Source: CAYSWH01 sp964434775 (GTDB taxonomy: Bacteria > Patescibacteriota > JACMRA01). From it: DNA of 64,000 nucleotides. A program made the translations under genes and the position numbers. Below, piece by piece: positions 61,746-64,000 of this stretch. Below the pieces are notes generated by a model. That model ran no database searches and was not told the DNA's origin. It was given only the letters and a program-made list of their open reading frames with translations. The stretch lies in assembly GCA_964434775.1 (NCBI GenBank), contig CAYSWH010000006.1, positions 1 to 64,000 of the forward strand. The letters run 5' to 3'. The first letter of the stretch is position 1; each line of letters begins with the position of its first letter.

Positions 61746-62441
61746 ATGTCTATTAGTAAAATACTTCAACAGCTCAGTGCGATTTCTCTTAGTTTAGTTT
61801 TTGTTTTTTCCGTAATTTTTTCTATCCAAGCTCAAGCTCAACCTACTCAAAATATCGTAGAGATTGCCTCTGGAAATTCCAACACTTCAACTTTGGTGGA
61901 TGCCGTACAAGCAGCAGGTTTGGTTGATACTCTTTCCGGACCCGGACCATTCACTGTTTTTGCACCCACTAATGCCGCTTTCAGTGAATTGGGTGACACC
62001 TTAAATGTGCTTTTACTTCCTGAAAATCAGCAGTTGTTAGCTGATATTCTAACTTATCATGTAGTTAGTGGAGATGTCCCGTCTTCTCAAGCTGTAACAC
62101 TTGACTCAGCTACTTCGGTCCAAGGAGGTACTATTGAATTGAGTACCAGCGGAAACGATCTATTTTTGAATGGTAGTGCTCAAGTTATCACTGCCGATGT
62201 AGAAGCATCAAACGGTCGTATCCATATTATTGACGAAGTAATTCTCTCAGACGAATTAAATCAGAGAGTACAACAGGCTGTAGCCAATGCAGGTGAAACC
62301 GACGATTCAACTGCCCCTCAAGAAATGCATACTACTCCTCGAACCGGTGGCCTAGACCTAGCCAAAGAAGCAATTCTTGTTCTCTTTGCCGGAGTTTCTC
62401 TTGGAGCGATCTATTTATCTTTAAAACCGATTAAGGAATAG
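61746..62441 (+). CDS. Fasciclin (FAS1) domain surface protein with LPXTG-like anchor
   Basis: A signal peptide (ISLSLVFVFSVIFSIQAQAQ) is followed by one FAS1 domain: NSNTSTLVDAVQAAGLVDTLSGPGPFTVFAPTNAAFSEL (family H1 motif) and ILTYHVVSGDV...NGRIHIIDEVI (family YHVv.g, nG.vhviD.Vl). FAS1 domains mediate adhesion. The C-terminus is TTPRTGG, a membrane helix and KPIKE, a sortase-type signal of TPxTG form. Start is ATG 61746 rather than TTG 61716, because it places the signal peptide correctly. The tail and terminator duplicate those of the upstream gene. Confidence 0.92.
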   Translation: MSISKILQQLSAISLSLVFVFSVIFSIQAQAQPTQNIVEIASGNSNTSTLVDAVQAAGLVDTLSGPGPFTVFAPTNAAFSELGDTLNVLLLPENQQLLADILTYHVVSGDVPSSQAVTLDSATSVQGGTIELSTSGNDLFLNGSAQVITADVEASNGRIHIIDEVILSDELNQRVQQAVANAGETDDSTAPQEMHTTPRTGGLDLAKEAILVLFAGVSLGAIYLSLKPIKE

Positions 62442-62487
62442 TTTAAAAATCTTGATCGTAATTTAGCCGGCTGTGATAGCCGGTTTT
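62398..62487 (+). repeat. Anchor-plus-terminator duplication, copy 2
   Basis: This is the partner of 61525-61615, in direct orientation about 870 nt downstream. The upstream parts of the two genes are unrelated. Confidence 0.85.
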
Positions 62488-62488
62488 T
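62467..62488 (+). terminator. Terminator after the fasciclin gene
   Basis: Stem CCGGCT/AGCCGG with loop GTGAT is followed by five T residues. It ends 5 nt before the stop of the convergent rlmN-like gene. Confidence 0.88.
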
Positions 62489-62492
62489 ACGC

Positions 62493-63593
62493 TTAAGAAG
62501 CATCGTCTGCTAGCTGACCACAGGCAAAGAATACATCAATACCGCTTCCCAGGAAGGTTTTGATTACTAAGCCGCCTTGCGATATAATAAGAGTAAACTC
62601 ATCTCTTTTGCCCTGTGGAGGGGCTATAAATATTCCATCTCTAGTCGGGTTGTACGCTGAAAGCTTAACTATTCTGTTTATCGGAAAGGAGGGGTCAAAC
62701 AAATTTTGTTGAGTCAAGAGTGCAACAATTCGCCTGGCAAAATCAGGCGTACAATTAGTAAGGCCATCATCTCTAGTCATCAATACCACATTGTATTTTA
62801 CATCTGTTCCTGTGAGAATAGCAAACATATCAAAATAATATAGAGCTTTTTGAAGGCTGTTTCCGGCGGGTAAACCCATGACCTTATTTCTTACAACATC
62901 GTCTGGGAAGTGGAGACTGTATTGCAGTTTCATTGTTATTCCGCGATCTTCTTTTAGTTTTGCTAGAGCTTTAGCCAGAGCCTCTATTCCTTTATGATTT
63001 ACACCGGTGGTAGAAATTGTACCGTGGTCAATACTAAGTTCTCTTTGGTATGCTAAATAATAGATTGCAGTTATTACACTCCAATAGTTATCCACAGGCT
63101 CACCGTTACCCATAAATCCCAAAACATTTTTATAATTTCTATCAGGGTTAACCACTCCCACAGTATGTTCTATTTGCATAATCATTTCTTCCGGTGTAAG
63201 CATTTTCATATGTTCCCCGACCGCACAAAATTGACAACCTCTGGTACATCCGGATTGGGTCGAAATACATAAGTCTGCATCCTCAACATCATCGGCATGA
63301 CCTCCACTATCAGTAAAACCTGCTGCCTCGAATCTATTACCATGTTTATCAACAAAAACTACTTTGTAAGCCGTTCCTCCATCAGCAAATTCATAATTAA
63401 TAGGGACTATTTTTCCAATCTCAAGATCGCCTTTAAGCCTCCTTTTATTTAGATATTTTATATAATCACCCCGTAATTCTATGGGCAATGATTCAATAAT
63501 TTTGGCGTAATCAATAATCGGCCAGGGTATCCTTTCGATTTTTGGGCAGACGGGCAAAACTTCTCTTTGTCTCATAATTATTGGGGCTTCCAT
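62493..63593 (-). CDS. RlmN/Cfr-family radical SAM methyltransferase (divergent)
   Basis: RlmN methylates A2503 of 23S rRNA and A37 of tRNAs; Cfr methylates A2503 at C8. The cluster motif is CISTQSGCTRGCQFCAVG (CxxxCxxC), then VLGFMGNGEPVDN (family mGmGEPl.N), ISTTGV, LQYSLHFPDDVVRNKVMG (family iSLHa..d..R..lmP) and FFACGQL with the conserved C-terminal cysteine. At 366 residues the length is normal, but several positions in the motifs are substituted, such as GFMGNGEP and the missing lmPin. Either rRNA/tRNA methylation or a relative with another target is possible. Confidence 0.8.
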   Translation of the reverse strand: MEAPIIMRQREVLPVCPKIERIPWPIIDYAKIIESLPIELRGDYIKYLNKRRLKGDLEIGKIVPINYEFADGGTAYKVVFVDKHGNRFEAAGFTDSGGHADDVEDADLCISTQSGCTRGCQFCAVGEHMKMLTPEEMIMQIEHTVGVVNPDRNYKNVLGFMGNGEPVDNYWSVITAIYYLAYQRELSIDHGTISTTGVNHKGIEALAKALAKLKEDRGITMKLQYSLHFPDDVVRNKVMGLPAGNSLQKALYYFDMFAILTGTDVKYNVVLMTRDDGLTNCTPDFARRIVALLTQQNLFDPSFPINRIVKLSAYNPTRDGIFIAPPQGKRDEFTLIISQGGLVIKTFLGSGIDVFFACGQLADDAS

Positions 63594-63629
63594 AAAATCA
63601 AATCTACTTTTGTATCATAAAATAAGAGG

Positions 63630-63670
63630 CTATAAAATAAACAAGACTCTCCTGAAAAGTCAAGAGAGTC
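63630..63670 (-). terminator. Terminator of groEL
   Basis: On the minus strand, stem GACTCTC/GAGAGTC with a 12-base loop is followed by a T-rich tract (TTGTTTATTTTAT), 40 nt after the groEL stop. Confidence 0.75.
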
Positions 63671-63709
63671 CTATACATTTTAGATTTTTGAAGGTTTTGA
63701 AGTTTGAGC

Positions 63710-64000
63710 TTACATCATACCGCCCATGCCTCCCATTCCGCCCATGCCTCCCATTCCGGCACCGGCTGCTGGGTTTGAGTCTTCTTCTTTTGGCTCATCA
63801 ACAATAACTACCTCAGTGGTAATTACAGAACCGGCAATAGATCCGGCGTTGGAAATGGCCTGCTTGAGTACCAAAACAGGATCAATAATTCCGCTGGCAA
63901 TCATATCGTCAACCACCTTGTCTTCTTTGAAGTCATACCCGGAAGTGGCAGAGTTTTCAATTTGGTTAAGTAAAATGGCGATGTCATAGATACCGCTGTT
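63710..64000 (-). CDS. groEL: Chaperonin GroEL, C-terminal part
   Basis: Only the last 96 codons lie in the window; the gene continues beyond 64000. The visible sequence has GYDFKEDKVVDDMIASGIIDPVLVLKQAISNAGSIAGSVITTEVVIVDEP and the Gly/Met-rich tail GMGGMGGMGGMGGMM, both diagnostic of GroEL. The chaperonin folds cytosolic proteins in an ATP-driven cage. Confidence 0.97.
   Translation of the reverse strand, partial: NSGIYDIAILLNQIENSATSGYDFKEDKVVDDMIASGIIDPVLVLKQAISNAGSIAGSVITTEVVIVDEPKEEDSNPAAGAGMGGMGGMGGMGGMM

Noticed and set aside
1..64000. UGA recoding as glycine (as in Gracilibacteria/Absconditabacteria)
   Set aside because: TGA ends several genes at the expected place, for example in ATGA overlaps at 27827-27830 and 35716-35719.
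1..64000. CRISPR arrays, insertion sequences or prophage genes
   Set aside because: No regularly spaced repeats, cas genes, transposases, integrases or phage structural genes were seen.

Overview
The window looks like a chromosome segment from a Candidate Phyla Radiation (Patescibacteria-like) bacterium, perhaps near Dojkabacteria/Microgenomates. That placement is inferred; no 16S rRNA or phylogenetic marker tree was available. Supporting signs are AT-rich compact DNA, many small divergent housekeeping proteins, patchy biosynthesis, a V/A-type ATPase A subunit, LPXTG-like anchored surface proteins and few Shine-Dalgarno sites. The standard code applies: TGA is a real stop at 20285, 27830 and 35719. 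No transposase, phage gene or CRISPR array was found.

Layout. 0.1-13 kb: secY, branched-chain amino acid genes (ilvE, ridA-ilvA, ilvD), a ribosomal/nusB cluster (rpsI, rpmA, rpmF), a eukaryote-type hexokinase and tRNA-Val. Two direct repeat copies bracket ridA-ilvA. 13-18 kb: poorly conserved genes, including a frameshifted Imm22-like immunity gene and an alanyl-tRNA synthetase reduced to its active-site domain. 18-36.6 kb: a sigma-70 factor fused to TsaE, a 2-hydroxyacid dehydrogenase, nrdG, a RibF split into two reordered genes, dnaJ, infC, ruvA, an atypical greA-rplU-rplQ-rplM-rpsL operon, an LspA-like protein, isopentenyl phosphate kinase, tRNA-Pro and xthA. 36.6-60 kb: nearly all genes are on the minus strand (ntpA, htrA, envelope proteins, nrdD, cysteine desulfurase, FNR-like), except one all-plus block at about 40.3-49.0 kb. 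60-64 kb: tenA, two LPXTG-like surface proteins, an RlmN/Cfr-like gene and the 3' part of groEL.

The two strongest observations lie in and around the plus-strand block. (1) A UvrD-like helicase-nuclease is cut in two. The N-terminal half (motifs I-IV) is on the minus strand ending at 49101. The C-terminal half (motifs V-VI plus a PD-(D/E)XK nuclease) is on the plus strand starting at 40323. Inverting the block would rejoin the halves and restore an unbroken minus-strand run. (2) Inside the block is a three-gene peptide cassette: a 35-residue precursor ending in a Trp/Tyr/Gly-rich tail, a stem-loop with a T-rich tail, a class I isoprenoid-synthase-like protein, and a membrane M50 protease with an N-terminal PqqD-like region. 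The closest known logic is ComQ/ComX (Trp prenylation of a signalling peptide) combined with YydH-like M50 proteases. I suggest an undescribed prenylated-peptide (RiPP) system.

Other notable items are the sigma-TsaE fusion, the active-site-only AlaRS, two homopolymer frameshifts, a duplicated anchor-plus-terminator tail, and a 28-nt inverted copy of the secY start.
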